From: a virus
IMG/VR virus record: IMGVR_UViG_3300043425_000405
Span: 1-38,607 of that record
Strand: one strand, 5' to 3'
Length of the DNA: 38,607 bases
Shown here: positions 23,086 to 32,358 of the stretch, in pieces
Numbering within the stretch: the first letter of the stretch is position 1
How the letters are laid out: the number at the start of each line of letters is the position of its first letter
Notes under the pieces: model-generated
What the model was told of the DNA's origin: nothing
What the model saw: the letters and a program-made list of their open reading frames with translations, nothing else
Database searches by the model: none
Translations under genes and position numbers: made by a program

Positions 23086-24666
23086 TTATCCAGTAATGGG
23101 GCCGGGACCGACGCTGACCACGGTGGTTGCGTTAAGCTGCGAAACTTGAAGATAGTCAGAGTTACCACCTAAGTCATAGTTTCCAGTGCCATTGGCGCGG
23201 AACTGGATGCCTGTTAGCAATACAGGGCTGTTACCAGCCGATGCAACGCCGCGCAACGTGTTGGCGATTAGCTGCATGGTTCCGATGTTAATAGGGCCAG
23301 CCTGAGCCGCAGTCTTGTAGATGCCGTTGCCGGTGAAGTCGCGCATATAGCCGCCAGTGATGGTAATATCACCACAGCCGGACACGAAGCGGATACCGTC
23401 AGCGCCTGCGGGTGGGCTGGTCAGATAGTTGCGGCCAAAGCCTTCAACGCCGACAAGGCTGGAGTTGATAACATCAGTCAGGTAATAGCCGTGGCTTCCG
23501 CACAGCCCAGCAGTTGTGCCGACCAGATGCAGACCAGTGATGTCTTCAAAGACGAAGCCAATCTCGCATACGGTGTCTGCGCGGCACTGCTTCATCCAAA
23601 CTGCTGCCGTGTTGCGGATGTCGTAGCCGCGCTGGTTGGCGTTGGTGAAGACGCCCATCGTGCCAAGAACGTCGCAATCGTCCATAACCAGACCGCCAGC
23701 GCCACCGCCGATGCCTGCTGGATTGAAGTAGAAGCCCGTCCAGTCAGCAGCCGCGCCCATGCCGACATAGTCAATCGAGACTTGCGTCAAGAAGATAAAG
23801 GCGAACGGACGCGTGAAGTAGACGCCGGGGCCGCGGTGACCGCGTGCTTGGCACTCTGTTACGCGGGTGGTGACGTGAACACCAGTGGTTCCAGTGTCAC
23901 GCATGAAGCCGTAGCTGTAGAACGTATTGATGTTGGTGAAGTTGAGGCGCTCAAGCGTTGATGCGCCGCAAGCAATGGTGAAGTCCCAACCGCCGGTCTT
24001 CGCCGTATCGTCGATGTACAGGTTCTCAATCATGACGTCAGAGCCGCTGATCGTGAACATATCGTAGTTGCCGGACTTGGCAGTAATCGTTGTCTGCGAC
24101 CCAGCACCTTGAAGATGCAGGTTGCCGGTAACGTTAATCTGACCAATCTTGAACGCGCCGGGGAGGTAAAGCGTGTAGTTTTTAGATTGGGCTTCGTTTA
24201 CCGCAGCCTGAAACGCTGCTGTGTCATCAGCGACACCATCGCCGACCGCGCCAAAGTCTTGCGGTGTGATTGTCCGGCGCAAAGCAGACTGCACGGTTTG
24301 AGCGACTGCGCTTGTGCCGCTCTGGATGTATCCGATTAGGCTGGCGCCGTTAGAAGCCGCCAGCGTTGCCAATACAGCCGCTTGCGTTACAACGTCGGGG
24401 CCGTTGAGATTATCGACGGTCCATATCTCAACGTCGTTGGCGTCGGTCAGCTTCAGCTTATACTGGCTGGTGCCGAACCAGACCGAGGCTTCGCCGCGGC
24501 TGTCAAGAATTACAGGGTTGGCGTTAGCGGTTAAGCCGCCAGCGTCCGTGTAGGTCGCCAGTGGTGTGGTCGTGCCTGCTGCGTATGAGTATAGTTTTCC
24601 GCCGACTAACGGCGTGCCGTCAGCTTTGAAAAATTGCAGTTTAGGGGGTGTAGCGATAACCGCCAT
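23086..24666 (-). CDS. Tailspike with pectate-lyase-type beta-helix
   Basis: 526 aa. Residues ~1-90 match a well-known tailspike N-terminal domain (VIATPPKLQFFKADGTPLVG), which attaches to the tail. From ~132 begins DFGAVGDGVADDTAAFQ, the start of pectate lyase 3-type right-handed beta-helices. Repeated short strands follow to the end. It probably binds and may cleave a host surface polysaccharide. No catalytic triad can be assigned from the sequence. Confidence 0.85.
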   Translation of the reverse strand: MAVIATPPKLQFFKADGTPLVGGKLYSYAAGTTTPLATYTDAGGLTANANPVILDSRGEASVWFGTSQYKLKLTDANDVEIWTVDNLNGPDVVTQAAVLATLAASNGASLIGYIQSGTSAVAQTVQSALRRTITPQDFGAVGDGVADDTAAFQAAVNEAQSKNYTLYLPGAFKIGQINVTGNLHLQGAGSQTTITAKSGNYDMFTISGSDVMIENLYIDDTAKTGGWDFTIACGASTLERLNFTNINTFYSYGFMRDTGTTGVHVTTRVTECQARGHRGPGVYFTRPFAFIFLTQVSIDYVGMGAAADWTGFYFNPAGIGGGAGGLVMDDCDVLGTMGVFTNANQRGYDIRNTAAVWMKQCRADTVCEIGFVFEDITGLHLVGTTAGLCGSHGYYLTDVINSSLVGVEGFGRNYLTSPPAGADGIRFVSGCGDITITGGYMRDFTGNGIYKTAAQAGPINIGTMQLIANTLRGVASAGNSPVLLTGIQFRANGTGNYDLGGNSDYLQVSQLNATTVVSVGPGPITG

Positions 24667-24671
24667 TATTA

Positions 24672-26990
24672 TTACCTTTCCAATGCCGCCACGCGAGTGG
24701 TCAAACTGTCAATCTGTTGAGCAGCGTCTTGTAACGCCTTTACCAGAAGCGCAGTCATATTGCCATAGTGCAGCGCATCAGGTTTTTCTTCTTCATCCAA
24801 TACAACAAACTCGGTCAGCCCAGCGTCGTAAACTTCTTCTGCAACAAAACCTGCAAACCGCTTGCCTTCGTCAATTTCACCTTTGCCTTCGTAATAGACA
24901 GGGCGCAGCGACATCACCGCATCCAAGCCGCGATCATAATCGACGATATTCTTTTTATAGCGCGCGGATGAAGTCGAGCGATACAGATAAAAGTCCGCCG
25001 CGACGACAAGGTTAGCCGCCGCTGCCGTTGTCAGGTTGTAAGGCGAAAGAGACGCCGCGCCAGTGTAGAACGCGCCGTCATCGCGGATGCCAAAGCAGCC
25101 AGTCCCTGCGCTATTTTCGCCATAGTAAGAGAACGCGCCGGAGCCAGTCGTGCCGCCCTTGGAATAAACACGGACGTTAGACGATGCAGTGCGACCAACG
25201 CCTAGCGTCTTATTGGTGTTATTCCAGTTGAAGTTGGCGTTGTCCTGAGCGTAAATGCCAGACGAGTTGGCAAAGACGATGGAGCCAGTGGTGAACGCCG
25301 TAGCTGTGCCCGTGCCGCCACTAGTGACAGGCAGCGTGCCTGTGACCTGCGTTGTAAGGCTGACGTTCGACAGCGTGCCGCCGAGCGTTAGACTGCCGCT
25401 TGAAGTGACATTGCCGGTGAGCGTGATGCCGTTGACAGTGCCTGTGCCAGATACGCTGGTGACGGTTCCGACATACTGATCATTCGATGTAATCGTAAAG
25501 TTGGGGTACGTGCCGGTGACGACAGTCGTCCCGGCGCCCGTCAACGAAACGATCTGGTCAGGCGCTGTATTCGTTATTGTGAACGAAGGATATGTGCCTG
25601 AAACGGAGATGCCAGTGCCAGCGGTTATCGTTACGGTCAAATCTGGCGCGCTGTTGCTTAAATTGCCGCCAGACAGCGACAGGCCAGTGCCAACAGTAAT
25701 TTCCTCCACAGCACCAGTGCTTGCCGTTGTGCGGCCCAACAGGCGCGCCGTGGTCATGGTCAGACCGCTGGTGGTGATTGCGCCCGGCGCAACATAGTCA
25801 GTGCCAGCCGACGCAGCAGAAAGCGCAGTGCCGTTGCCCTTCACAAGACCTGTTACAGTGGTGGAAAGCGTAATTGCTGGCGTAGTGGTGGGGTTAGCAA
25901 CAGTGCCTGCAAAGCCGTTTGCGCTGGTGACCGATACGCTCGTAACAGTTCCTGTGAATGCGTCAGATGCGTTAATCGTGATTGCGCCAGCCGCATTGGT
26001 GATGCTAACATTTGTTCCAGCCGTAAGCGTTGCTGCTTCCCAACGGCTTTGCGGCCCGTCACCAATAAGAATTTGGCCGTTGCTAATAGGTGAAGGCGCG
26101 TAGACATCAGTCAAGCCTTGCAAATAAGGTTCAGCTTGAACGCGGATAAACAACGAACCAGAGCCACCAGAGCCAGCGTTTGTCACGGCAGCAACCACCA
26201 CCTTTGGCAGTGGAGCAATAGGCTCGACCTTGGTCAGTCCACCGACATATGCTGGGTTGTAGAACAGAACATCTCCATCCACCCAAGTTTCGCCAACTGA
26301 TGAACCTGTTGTATTTATACCGCGCACAGTGCCGAAGCTGGCAATATAGCCAAAGCCATTGTTAGCGATGTCCATCGTCGCCACGCCCATGATATACTGG
26401 GGGTTGGTAACGCCAGTAGCAGGAGCGGCAGTTAGAACGCCAGACGCCCCGACAGCGCCAGTGAACATGACGCACTGGCCCTTGGTGATGGCAGCGGAGG
26501 CTTTGACACGATAATATTGATCTAAGCCAACATGCTGCACAACCGCGTCATACCCCATTCCGAGATAGAGCGTGCCGTCATTTGAGTTCCACGATAGGAC
26601 ACCCGGCGCCGAAACGACCGGCGGGGATGGCGAGAGCGAAAAACCTATGAAACGCACATTGTCTTGCTGAACCGAAGCCATCGTACCCAGTTCGTCGCGA
26701 GGCTGCGTTAGCGTCGCCGCTTGAAGCGAGTATAGACTGCTCTCTAGCGATGTTGTTAATGGCGCAGGCTGCGTCTCGGCAGTTTGAGCAACATTTGCCA
26801 GCATGGCGTCGTAAGACGCTAACAGCGAGTTTACATCGACCGCCGTCTCGGCTTCAGTCTTGTTGTCTTCTGTGGCAGTAAGCAACGATAGGAAGAACCG
26901 ATACCATTCGCGGCTTATCGCGCCGGTACGCTGGTCAATCAGCGCGACGCGGGGCGGCGTAAGTTGCGTAGGGTTGGTCGGAGCCACCAT
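24672..26990 (-). CDS. Tail fibre with S74 intramolecular chaperone
   Basis: 772 aa. The start (TNPTQLTPPRVALIDQRTGA) resembles a virion-attachment end. The middle is long, Thr/Ser/Gly/Val-rich and fibre-like. The C-terminal ~99 residues are a peptidase S74 chaperone, with the self-cleavage Ser-Lys dyad in SSARYKKN (S675, K679 or K680) and a helical end. Auto-cleavage releases the mature trimer. In P22 the tail needle gene sits in this slot; here the fibre replaces or performs that role. Confidence 0.88.
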   Translation of the reverse strand: MVAPTNPTQLTPPRVALIDQRTGAISREWYRFFLSLLTATEDNKTEAETAVDVNSLLASYDAMLANVAQTAETQPAPLTTSLESSLYSLQAATLTQPRDELGTMASVQQDNVRFIGFSLSPSPPVVSAPGVLSWNSNDGTLYLGMGYDAVVQHVGLDQYYRVKASAAITKGQCVMFTGAVGASGVLTAAPATGVTNPQYIMGVATMDIANNGFGYIASFGTVRGINTTGSSVGETWVDGDVLFYNPAYVGGLTKVEPIAPLPKVVVAAVTNAGSGGSGSLFIRVQAEPYLQGLTDVYAPSPISNGQILIGDGPQSRWEAATLTAGTNVSITNAAGAITINASDAFTGTVTSVSVTSANGFAGTVANPTTTPAITLSTTVTGLVKGNGTALSAASAGTDYVAPGAITTSGLTMTTARLLGRTTASTGAVEEITVGTGLSLSGGNLSNSAPDLTVTITAGTGISVSGTYPSFTITNTAPDQIVSLTGAGTTVVTGTYPNFTITSNDQYVGTVTSVSGTGTVNGITLTGNVTSSGSLTLGGTLSNVSLTTQVTGTLPVTSGGTGTATAFTTGSIVFANSSGIYAQDNANFNWNNTNKTLGVGRTASSNVRVYSKGGTTGSGAFSYYGENSAGTGCFGIRDDGAFYTGAASLSPYNLTTAAAANLVVAADFYLYRSTSSARYKKNIVDYDRGLDAVMSLRPVYYEGKGEIDEGKRFAGFVAEEVYDAGLTEFVVLDEEEKPDALHYGNMTALLVKALQDAAQQIDSLTTRVAALER

Positions 26991-28432
26991 TAGGCGCGCG
27001 TCCCGCTGATGACCAGTTCGGCACCCATGATGTATATGCGAACAGGGTCAGTGCCTGAAACTTCATACACGCGGTCACGGATTTTAAGCGTCATGCCGAG
27101 ACGGCGCCAGATGGTGCGGAAGCCGAACCGGCCAATCCGGCCCATCGACTTCCAGTGTTCGTTCGACCAAGTGTGGCCGCCATCGTCAGACCAACGCAGC
27201 ATAGCTTGTGGGTTGCTACCCTGTCCGCTGTTAATCCCAACGCCAGTTTCGCAGTCAAGCTGCATCGCGTGTTGGGCTGTGCGGGTCAAGTTGTTAGCGC
27301 CGGTCGGCAGCGCGCGCCACGACCGCAGCCACTTTTGCGGCTGGCCGTTGTCGGCGTAGACATTGAGATCGAACGTATAGATGTTGCCGTTCTCGTAATC
27401 GCCGATAATGATGTTGCCGTTAAAATTGCACATATTATTGCCGCGATGGCGGTAGAACTCGCCGTTGCTGAACGCCGCGCGCTCATGCCAAGCGCCGGTC
27501 GCTACGTCGTACACCCAAGTGGTGTTGGCAGTCGGGAAGTTAAGCACATAGAAGCTGTGGCCGTCTTGCTGGTATGTATAGCCGACCGCGTCTGACAAAT
27601 CAGGATACTCCTGCATTTGCCACTCGATTGCGTGCGTCGAAATGCGCTGGCCCATATAGCCTGCCGCGCGGTAAACTATGCCTTGGCCGCGTGCGTCTTT
27701 GCCGAGCCAATAGATTTGGTTATCCATCTTGGCGACGGAATAGGGCGCCGCGCAACCGATTTCGTTAAACGCGCCTTGGATGCGGGTAAGGGGAAAATCA
27801 AGACCGCCGGTATTATACCAAACTTCTGCCGTATCCGTGCCAAACACCCACAGTTCGCGGTGGTCGGTCAGCACTGCAACGACGCCGTCTGGCGATCCTT
27901 CCGCGCTGGCAAAATCCAACGGGTCGATGCTGGTGCCGTCAAGAAGTTGCGTCACCCAGATTTTTTGGCTGTTGGGTTCGTTGAACACAAAATACCCGTC
28001 AAGGTACGACACCGTGACTGCGCCGGGGAAGTCAGGATCGGTGATTGGGCCAAACGTGTCGGTGACTTCGTTGTATATGTAGCTTGGGCCGTTAGCCGCA
28101 ATAAAAAGCTGCGTCCCGTTATCTGCAATAGATACTGGCCCTGTGCCGATTACCGTTCCAAGCAGCCGCGGCGTTGCGGTAAGACCTGTAACTTTGTAAA
28201 ACCCGTTGCCGGATACGACAAAGAAGTCGCTGCCGTTAGTTTGGTGTGCCCATAGCCCGCGGATTGGGCCAGTGCCGATAGTCTGCAAAAAGTTAAGCCC
28301 CGGCGCGCGCTGAAGAAACGCAGGCTCTTTGCCGCCTTCGGGGACGACTTCCGGAAATAGGTTTACCATGCGGTTGTCAGCGGCGTTGACGCTTCGTGCG
28401 ACATACGCCGACCCCAAGATCGGCGTCTTCAT
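26990..28432 (-). CDS. Tail accessory/DNA stabilization protein (gp10-like)
   Basis: 480 aa, close to P22 gp10 (472 aa). The opening SAYVARSVNAADNRMVNLFP and PEGGKEPAFLQRAPGL is the conserved start of this family, followed by a beta-propeller-like series of aromatic/Gly strands. It plugs the portal-tail channel and holds DNA in the head. It lies between the gp4-like and fibre genes, as in P22. Confidence 0.88.
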   Translation of the reverse strand: MKTPILGSAYVARSVNAADNRMVNLFPEVVPEGGKEPAFLQRAPGLNFLQTIGTGPIRGLWAHQTNGSDFFVVSGNGFYKVTGLTATPRLLGTVIGTGPVSIADNGTQLFIAANGPSYIYNEVTDTFGPITDPDFPGAVTVSYLDGYFVFNEPNSQKIWVTQLLDGTSIDPLDFASAEGSPDGVVAVLTDHRELWVFGTDTAEVWYNTGGLDFPLTRIQGAFNEIGCAAPYSVAKMDNQIYWLGKDARGQGIVYRAAGYMGQRISTHAIEWQMQEYPDLSDAVGYTYQQDGHSFYVLNFPTANTTWVYDVATGAWHERAAFSNGEFYRHRGNNMCNFNGNIIIGDYENGNIYTFDLNVYADNGQPQKWLRSWRALPTGANNLTRTAQHAMQLDCETGVGINSGQGSNPQAMLRWSDDGGHTWSNEHWKSMGRIGRFGFRTIWRRLGMTLKIRDRVYEVSGTDPVRIYIMGAELVISGTRA

Positions 28433-29142
28433 TAGTAGTTCCCAGCGTAGACGTTGAACCGCTGACGGGTGGCGACAATGCTGTATGGCATCGACATGAT
28501 GTCGTCAGGGTTATTGATGCGCTTCAGGTTGCGCTTGCTGCTCATGGCAATACGCATAACTTGCGGCGAAGGTTCCGTGCCAAACTCAGGCGCTAATTCG
28601 CAGGCCAAGTTATAGCGGAAAGCACGCAGGTAGCCCGGCGGGAAATGCAAGGTGGTCGCCAGCGTCGCAGGTTGAGACAGTTCTTCAACCGAAATGAAAT
28701 GCCATTCCAGCGCGCGCGTCGGGCGCGGATAGACGTACATATCAATATCAGGGAACGTGTTATTGACGAAGATAACCTGCGGATATGTCGATGTCACGGT
28801 CTTCACCGCAATCCCATCATACTGCTGCTGGTTGATGAATTTGATGCCGTAGCTGACGCCGGTGCCGGGGTCTTTGAAGTAAGTTGCGTCGTCGAGCAAC
28901 ACTGGGCGGTTGCCGACAAAATCACCGCTTGGGCCGAGTGTGCGCGAAAGCTGACCAGCAGGCCATGTGAATATTTGGTCTTGCGTCGAAAAGACGGACA
29001 GGCGCTCAGTATTCCAGCTATCGATCATCTGGTTCATAGCGCGCAATGCGTCTTGCGACGTTTCCGCCGAAGGCGTTTCGCCTTCTGCCAGAACGCCTAA
29101 AAGCCTAAGCGAACCGTTGATTATGTCCCCAGCCGTTTCCAT
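28432..29142 (-). CDS. Tail accessory factor (gp4-like)
   Basis: 236 aa (P22 gp4 is 166). The N-terminus has AGDIINGSLRLLGVLAEGET and SQDALRAMNQMIDSWNTE, the conserved helical pattern of P22 gp4-type head-completion proteins. These bind the portal and prevent DNA leakage. It lies upstream of the gp10-like gene with no gap. The C-terminal extension is predicted beta-rich. Confidence 0.85.
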   Translation of the reverse strand: METAGDIINGSLRLLGVLAEGETPSAETSQDALRAMNQMIDSWNTERLSVFSTQDQIFTWPAGQLSRTLGPSGDFVGNRPVLLDDATYFKDPGTGVSYGIKFINQQQYDGIAVKTVTSTYPQVIFVNNTFPDIDMYVYPRPTRALEWHFISVEELSQPATLATTLHFPPGYLRAFRYNLACELAPEFGTEPSPQVMRIAMSSKRNLKRINNPDDIMSMPYSIVATRQRFNVYAGNY

Positions 29143-29145
29143 CGG

Positions 29146-29325
29146 TTAGTCTTCCTGCGTTGCGCGGCGGCGGCTATTGCGCGCCGACATTTCATTTGCT
29201 GACGCCACTACAGGAGCGTCCGGATAGTAGCGTTCCCAACCATACTCTTCGTCAAACTGCGCTTCTTCTTCCGAAATAGCAACTTTTGCGCCGTGGATGT
29301 CGTGAACAAGATAGATAGCAGCCAT
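29146..29325 (-). CDS. Small structural-region protein (59 aa)
   Basis: MAAIYLVHDIHGAKVAISEE, then EYGWERYYPDAPVV and a basic end. An ACGGAG ribosome site lies just upstream of the ATG and the gene is followed 3 bases later by the gp4-like start. Small proteins of this type occur between head and tail genes in related phages. No fold assigned. Confidence 0.7.
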   Translation of the reverse strand: MAAIYLVHDIHGAKVAISEEEAQFDEEYGWERYYPDAPVVASANEMSARNSRRRATQED

Positions 29326-29341
29326 AAAAACTCCGTAAAAT

Positions 29342-29361
29342 GGACGGCCCGAAAGCCGCCC
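29342..29361 (-). terminator. Weak hairpin upstream of the 59-aa gene
   Basis: GGACGGC and GCCGCCC pair as a 7-bp stem (one G-U pair on the - strand RNA) around a 6-base loop. On the - strand it is followed by ATTTTACGG, a poor U-tract. It could partly attenuate transcription of the tail genes downstream. Confidence 0.5.
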
Positions 29362-29368
29362 AGATTAG

Positions 29369-29779
29369 TTAGACGCAGTGGATGATTGCGTAGTTAAGAA
29401 CAACCGCTTCCGACAGCGAACCGCCGGTCAAGTTACGCAGCGTTAGAGCCGCAGAACCTGTTGTCATGCTTGACACATAAGTCGTGTATGCGCCCGCAGT
29501 TCCACCTGCCGACACGTTTACAACAACAAGGTCATTAGATGAAATAAACGAGTTGTTCAGCGTAAACGTCACGGCTGTGTTTCCGGCAAGTGCAGCACCG
29601 TTCATGGTGATGCGGCCAGCCGGTTTGTTCAGTGTAACGGCAGTTGACTTATCAGTCGCCTGCGTGACCGTGCCTTGTGCAGCAGCGGTGTAGCCGATTT
29701 GCTCATCGCTCAAGAGATATTGTGCGCCAATAATGTCTTGGTCGAGGAAAGCAACGCCGATAGATTTTGTGTTAGCCAT
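29369..29779 (-). CDS. Small head-associated protein (136 aa)
   Basis: Starts MANTKSIGVAFLDQDIIGAQ. Most of the chain is Thr/Ala/Val-rich with beta-strand patterns (AVTLNKPAGRITMNG). The strong AGGAG before the ATG and its place just after the coat gene suggest an abundant virion component, possibly a decoration protein. Not assignable to a named family. Confidence 0.72.
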   Translation of the reverse strand: MANTKSIGVAFLDQDIIGAQYLLSDEQIGYTAAAQGTVTQATDKSTAVTLNKPAGRITMNGAALAGNTAVTFTLNNSFISSNDLVVVNVSAGGTAGAYTTYVSSMTTGSAALTLRNLTGGSLSEAVVLNYAIIHCV

Positions 29780-29799
29780 TGATTTTCTCCTGAAAAGGA

Positions 29800-29821
29800 T
29801 GCCCCAGCCTAAGCTGGGGCA
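29800..29821 (-). terminator. Hairpin after the 134-aa head gene
   Basis: GCCCCAGC (29801-29808) and GCTGGGGC (29813-29820) plus a flanking T-A form a 9-bp stem with loop CTAA. On the - strand it is followed by ATCCTTTTC, so termination is partial at best. Confidence 0.65.
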
Positions 29822-29827
29822 AACCTA

Positions 29828-30232
29828 TTAACCAGCAACGCGGTACAAGTTGTACGTTGTATCGCTGGTTTTAACGGCACGGAACAGTACGCTCTTAGAA
29901 GCAACGCCTGCGCCGGAACCAACCAACGTCCAGCCTGTGCCTGCCGTGATGGTAGGTACGCCAGTGCTGGTAGCAATCAAAGCAAACTCAAACGACGAGT
30001 TGACTTTGGCGCTGCTGATGTCAGCATTAACGCCGCCAACACCAGTAACAGCAGGAAGCGCGAGGTCTGCCGTGCTGCTCGAAGTGTAGACGATAAGACC
30101 GCCAGCCAGATTGGCAGTGGTCAGTGTAGCGCCTGCGGTATACGCAGTAGGGATTGCGGATACGCCCAGCGTGACTTCGCCGAGGTTGCCGTCGCCGACT
30201 TGATAACCACCGGCTCCATTTGGTAATGCCAT
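29828..30232 (-). CDS. Small head-associated protein (134 aa)
   Basis: Gly/Ala/Thr/Val-rich, starting ALPNGAGGYQVGDGNLGEVT. All predicted strands, with no helix or cysteine. AAAGGA precedes the ATG. Lies between two hairpins after the coat gene. A decoration or head-completion role is likely from position only. Confidence 0.72.
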   Translation of the reverse strand: MALPNGAGGYQVGDGNLGEVTLGVSAIPTAYTAGATLTTANLAGGLIVYTSSSTADLALPAVTGVGGVNADISSAKVNSSFEFALIATSTGVPTITAGTGWTLVGSGAGVASKSVLFRAVKTSDTTYNLYRVAG

Positions 30233-30254
30233 AATAAAAATCCTTTAAAAAGTT

Positions 30255-30278
30255 TGGCCCCCAGCGAACTGGGGGCCA
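30255..30278 (-). terminator. Terminator-like hairpin after the coat gene
   Basis: TGGCCCCCAG (30255-30264) and CTGGGGGCCA (30269-30278) make a perfect 10-bp stem with loop CGAA. On the - strand it is followed by AACTTTTTAA, a fair U-tract. It is probably a partial terminator that makes the coat mRNA more abundant than downstream genes, since those must still be transcribed from the same operon. Confidence 0.8.
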
Positions 30279-30286
30279 TGATTAAA

Positions 30287-31495
30287 TTAGCCCCACATCC
30301 GGACAGCCATTTGTGGACGGATCGTGCTGTAGCCATACAGAACGTCGATACGGCAAGGCATACGGTCGTTGTTGATGTCGTACTGACGAACAACGCGGAG
30401 CGAGATGCCATTGTGTACCTGACGCGAAGCCATATCTACACCTTGTGGGAGCAGAAGGTCGGCGGTTGCGAAGGTGATAGCGTCCTTGTGGTATACGAGG
30501 TTCTGCGCGTATTGCGAAGAAGCCGCGCCAACGAACACTACAGCCTTGCTGTTGCCGGGCAGCGTGTTGACAGTGGCAAGAGCGTGTGCAGCCGAGTAGA
30601 TCGGAGCAACCGTGATTGAACCAGCGCCCGAACCGTTCAGCGTTACGTCGGCAAGAGCGACGAACTGGAACAGCGAACCTGTGCTTTCACGGGTCTGTGG
30701 GTTGACAGCAAAGCAGTCAGCCACAGTGAACACGTCACCAGCCTTGACAGTAGCAGCCGCACCTGCGCCAGTGATGGCGATGGTGGTCGCGCCTTCTGAC
30801 GTGACAGCAGCCGAAGTCGTGCCGCCGGTTGCAGTACGCGAACCAGTGGTGAATTGCTTGATGGACTGCGACATATTGATTTCGTCGAAACCAAGTACGC
30901 CCGTACCCATCAAACCGTTCTTGAACTGCTTGCTGATGGTGTCAGTTGGGTTGAAGAGGCCCTTCATGCCTTCGACCAAGCCAGCGTTTGCGGCTGGGTT
31001 GACAGTGGCATAGCGTGGCGACATCACGGCAGCGTTTTCGTTCAGCTTCTGCTGCGCTTGCAACAGAACCAGCGACGAAGAAGGCGTAGTGCCGGGCGTG
31101 CCGACCGAGTTACCGATGGTTGCAAACGAATTTGCAACGTCAGCGTCGATGCTCGAAGCAAGCTGCGAGATACGAGGCTTGAGAACGCGCTCTGCGAAGT
31201 CGTCAAGCTGCATGGTCAATTCAGCGGTCGTGAAGTTGACGCCAATGTGCTTCTGGCTGGCAACGGTCAGCGTTGTGAACTGTTCGTTGTCGTCCTGTAC
31301 CTGAAGGGCTGCACCGTCGGTAACAAGCGCACGGTCTGGAAGACGGATACGCAGAGTTGAACCAATCTTGGCACCTTCAACAGCAAAGCTGTCGTCGTAC
31401 TGGCGGTTTACGTTACGGGTGAGCACGAGGTTGTTCTCAAGGATTTCGAGAGCCTTCCGCGTGATCATATCAATTGTTAAAATACTATTGGACAT
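30287..31495 (-). CDS. Major capsid protein, P22 coat family
   Basis: 402 aa (P22 coat is 430). N-terminus has MSNSILTIDMITRKALEIL, NVNRQYDDSFA and GSTLRIRLPDRALV, the conserved start of P22 gp5 family coat proteins. The rest shows HK97-like mixed helices and strands, with LVYHKDAITFATADLLLP near the end. It forms the icosahedral shell on the scaffold. AGGGAA precedes the ATG. Upstream is scaffold, downstream a hairpin. Confidence 0.95.
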   Translation of the reverse strand: MSNSILTIDMITRKALEILENNLVLTRNVNRQYDDSFAVEGAKIGSTLRIRLPDRALVTDGAALQVQDDNEQFTTLTVASQKHIGVNFTTAELTMQLDDFAERVLKPRISQLASSIDADVANSFATIGNSVGTPGTTPSSSLVLLQAQQKLNENAAVMSPRYATVNPAANAGLVEGMKGLFNPTDTISKQFKNGLMGTGVLGFDEINMSQSIKQFTTGSRTATGGTTSAAVTSEGATTIAITGAGAAATVKAGDVFTVADCFAVNPQTRESTGSLFQFVALADVTLNGSGAGSITVAPIYSAAHALATVNTLPGNSKAVVFVGAASSQYAQNLVYHKDAITFATADLLLPQGVDMASRQVHNGISLRVVRQYDINNDRMPCRIDVLYGYSTIRPQMAVRMWG

Positions 31496-31509
31496 GGGGT
31501 ATTCCCTAT

Positions 31510-32301
31510 TTAACGGTTACGTTGTGCCTCGAACTTCTTGATCTGCCGTAGCCGCTCTGCTTCGATCCATTCCGACGTACTCATCGACTTAGTCGAGCGA
31601 GGGTCGGTTGTATCGTACTGGGGTGAGCCAGTAGAACGTGCAGTGACAGGAGCAATCGGTGCCGGGGCGGTTGAAGTTTTTTTAACCGGCGGATTAGAGA
31701 CCAATCCGGCCTCAATTTTTCCGATTTCCTTTGCTTGCAAGATTGGGTTCAAGCGGGCGATGCGATCAGCTTCTTTGGGGTTGGTGCCTAACCAATAAAG
31801 CAGGTCAGGGCCAACGTCCGAAGACTGGATGCTTTGTGCCATGTATTCCGTGACAGGCAGGTTAGGGTTATAGGCGACTTGGTCGAAGTCGTCATATTTA
31901 TCCCGCGCCGTTTCTTCACGGTCATGGTACTGTTCAAGCAATGCCTGCTGTTCTCTGGCGGTTGCCCGCTGTTGCAGCAACACTTCCGCTTTATGCTCTG
32001 CCAAGGCATCGGCATAATCTTCGTAAGTGTCAAATTGCTCAGGAGACAGATCGGTTGGCGCTTGTGCCGGTTGCCGAGACTGTGCGTCCGCGAGCTTTTG
32101 TGCTTGCTCTCTTTCCCACTTGCGTTGTTCTCTCGCAAGTCGCTTGCCTACGATTGCGTCTAATTCTTCTTGTGAGAAAGTCTTAGATGCTTCCTGTTCG
32201 GCAGGCGTTTCCGGCGTCGTGTTTTCTACAGGCTCGATTGCTGCCGTGGCTTCGAGTTCTGGCGCGGAGGCATCCGCTTCAATAGGAACATTATCGTCCA
32301 T
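31510..32301 (-). CDS. Scaffolding protein (gp8-like)
   Basis: 263 aa, highly charged: an acidic N-terminus (~1-45), a long helical, Glu/Gln/Arg-rich middle with coiled-coil heptads (REQRKWEREQAQKLADAQS), and a basic C-terminal helix (EAERLRQIKKFEAQRNR) that should bind coat protein. Position next to the coat gene, size and composition fit P22-like scaffold. AAGGGTT precedes the ATG. Confidence 0.85.
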   Translation of the reverse strand: MDDNVPIEADASAPELEATAAIEPVENTTPETPAEQEASKTFSQEELDAIVGKRLAREQRKWEREQAQKLADAQSRQPAQAPTDLSPEQFDTYEDYADALAEHKAEVLLQQRATAREQQALLEQYHDREETARDKYDDFDQVAYNPNLPVTEYMAQSIQSSDVGPDLLYWLGTNPKEADRIARLNPILQAKEIGKIEAGLVSNPPVKKTSTAPAPIAPVTARSTGSPQYDTTDPRSTKSMSTSEWIEAERLRQIKKFEAQRNR

Positions 32302-32358
32302 GTTTAACCCTTAAAGAGTTCCTGATGAGCCGCACCAGTACGGTTTTTCGAGACTTGT

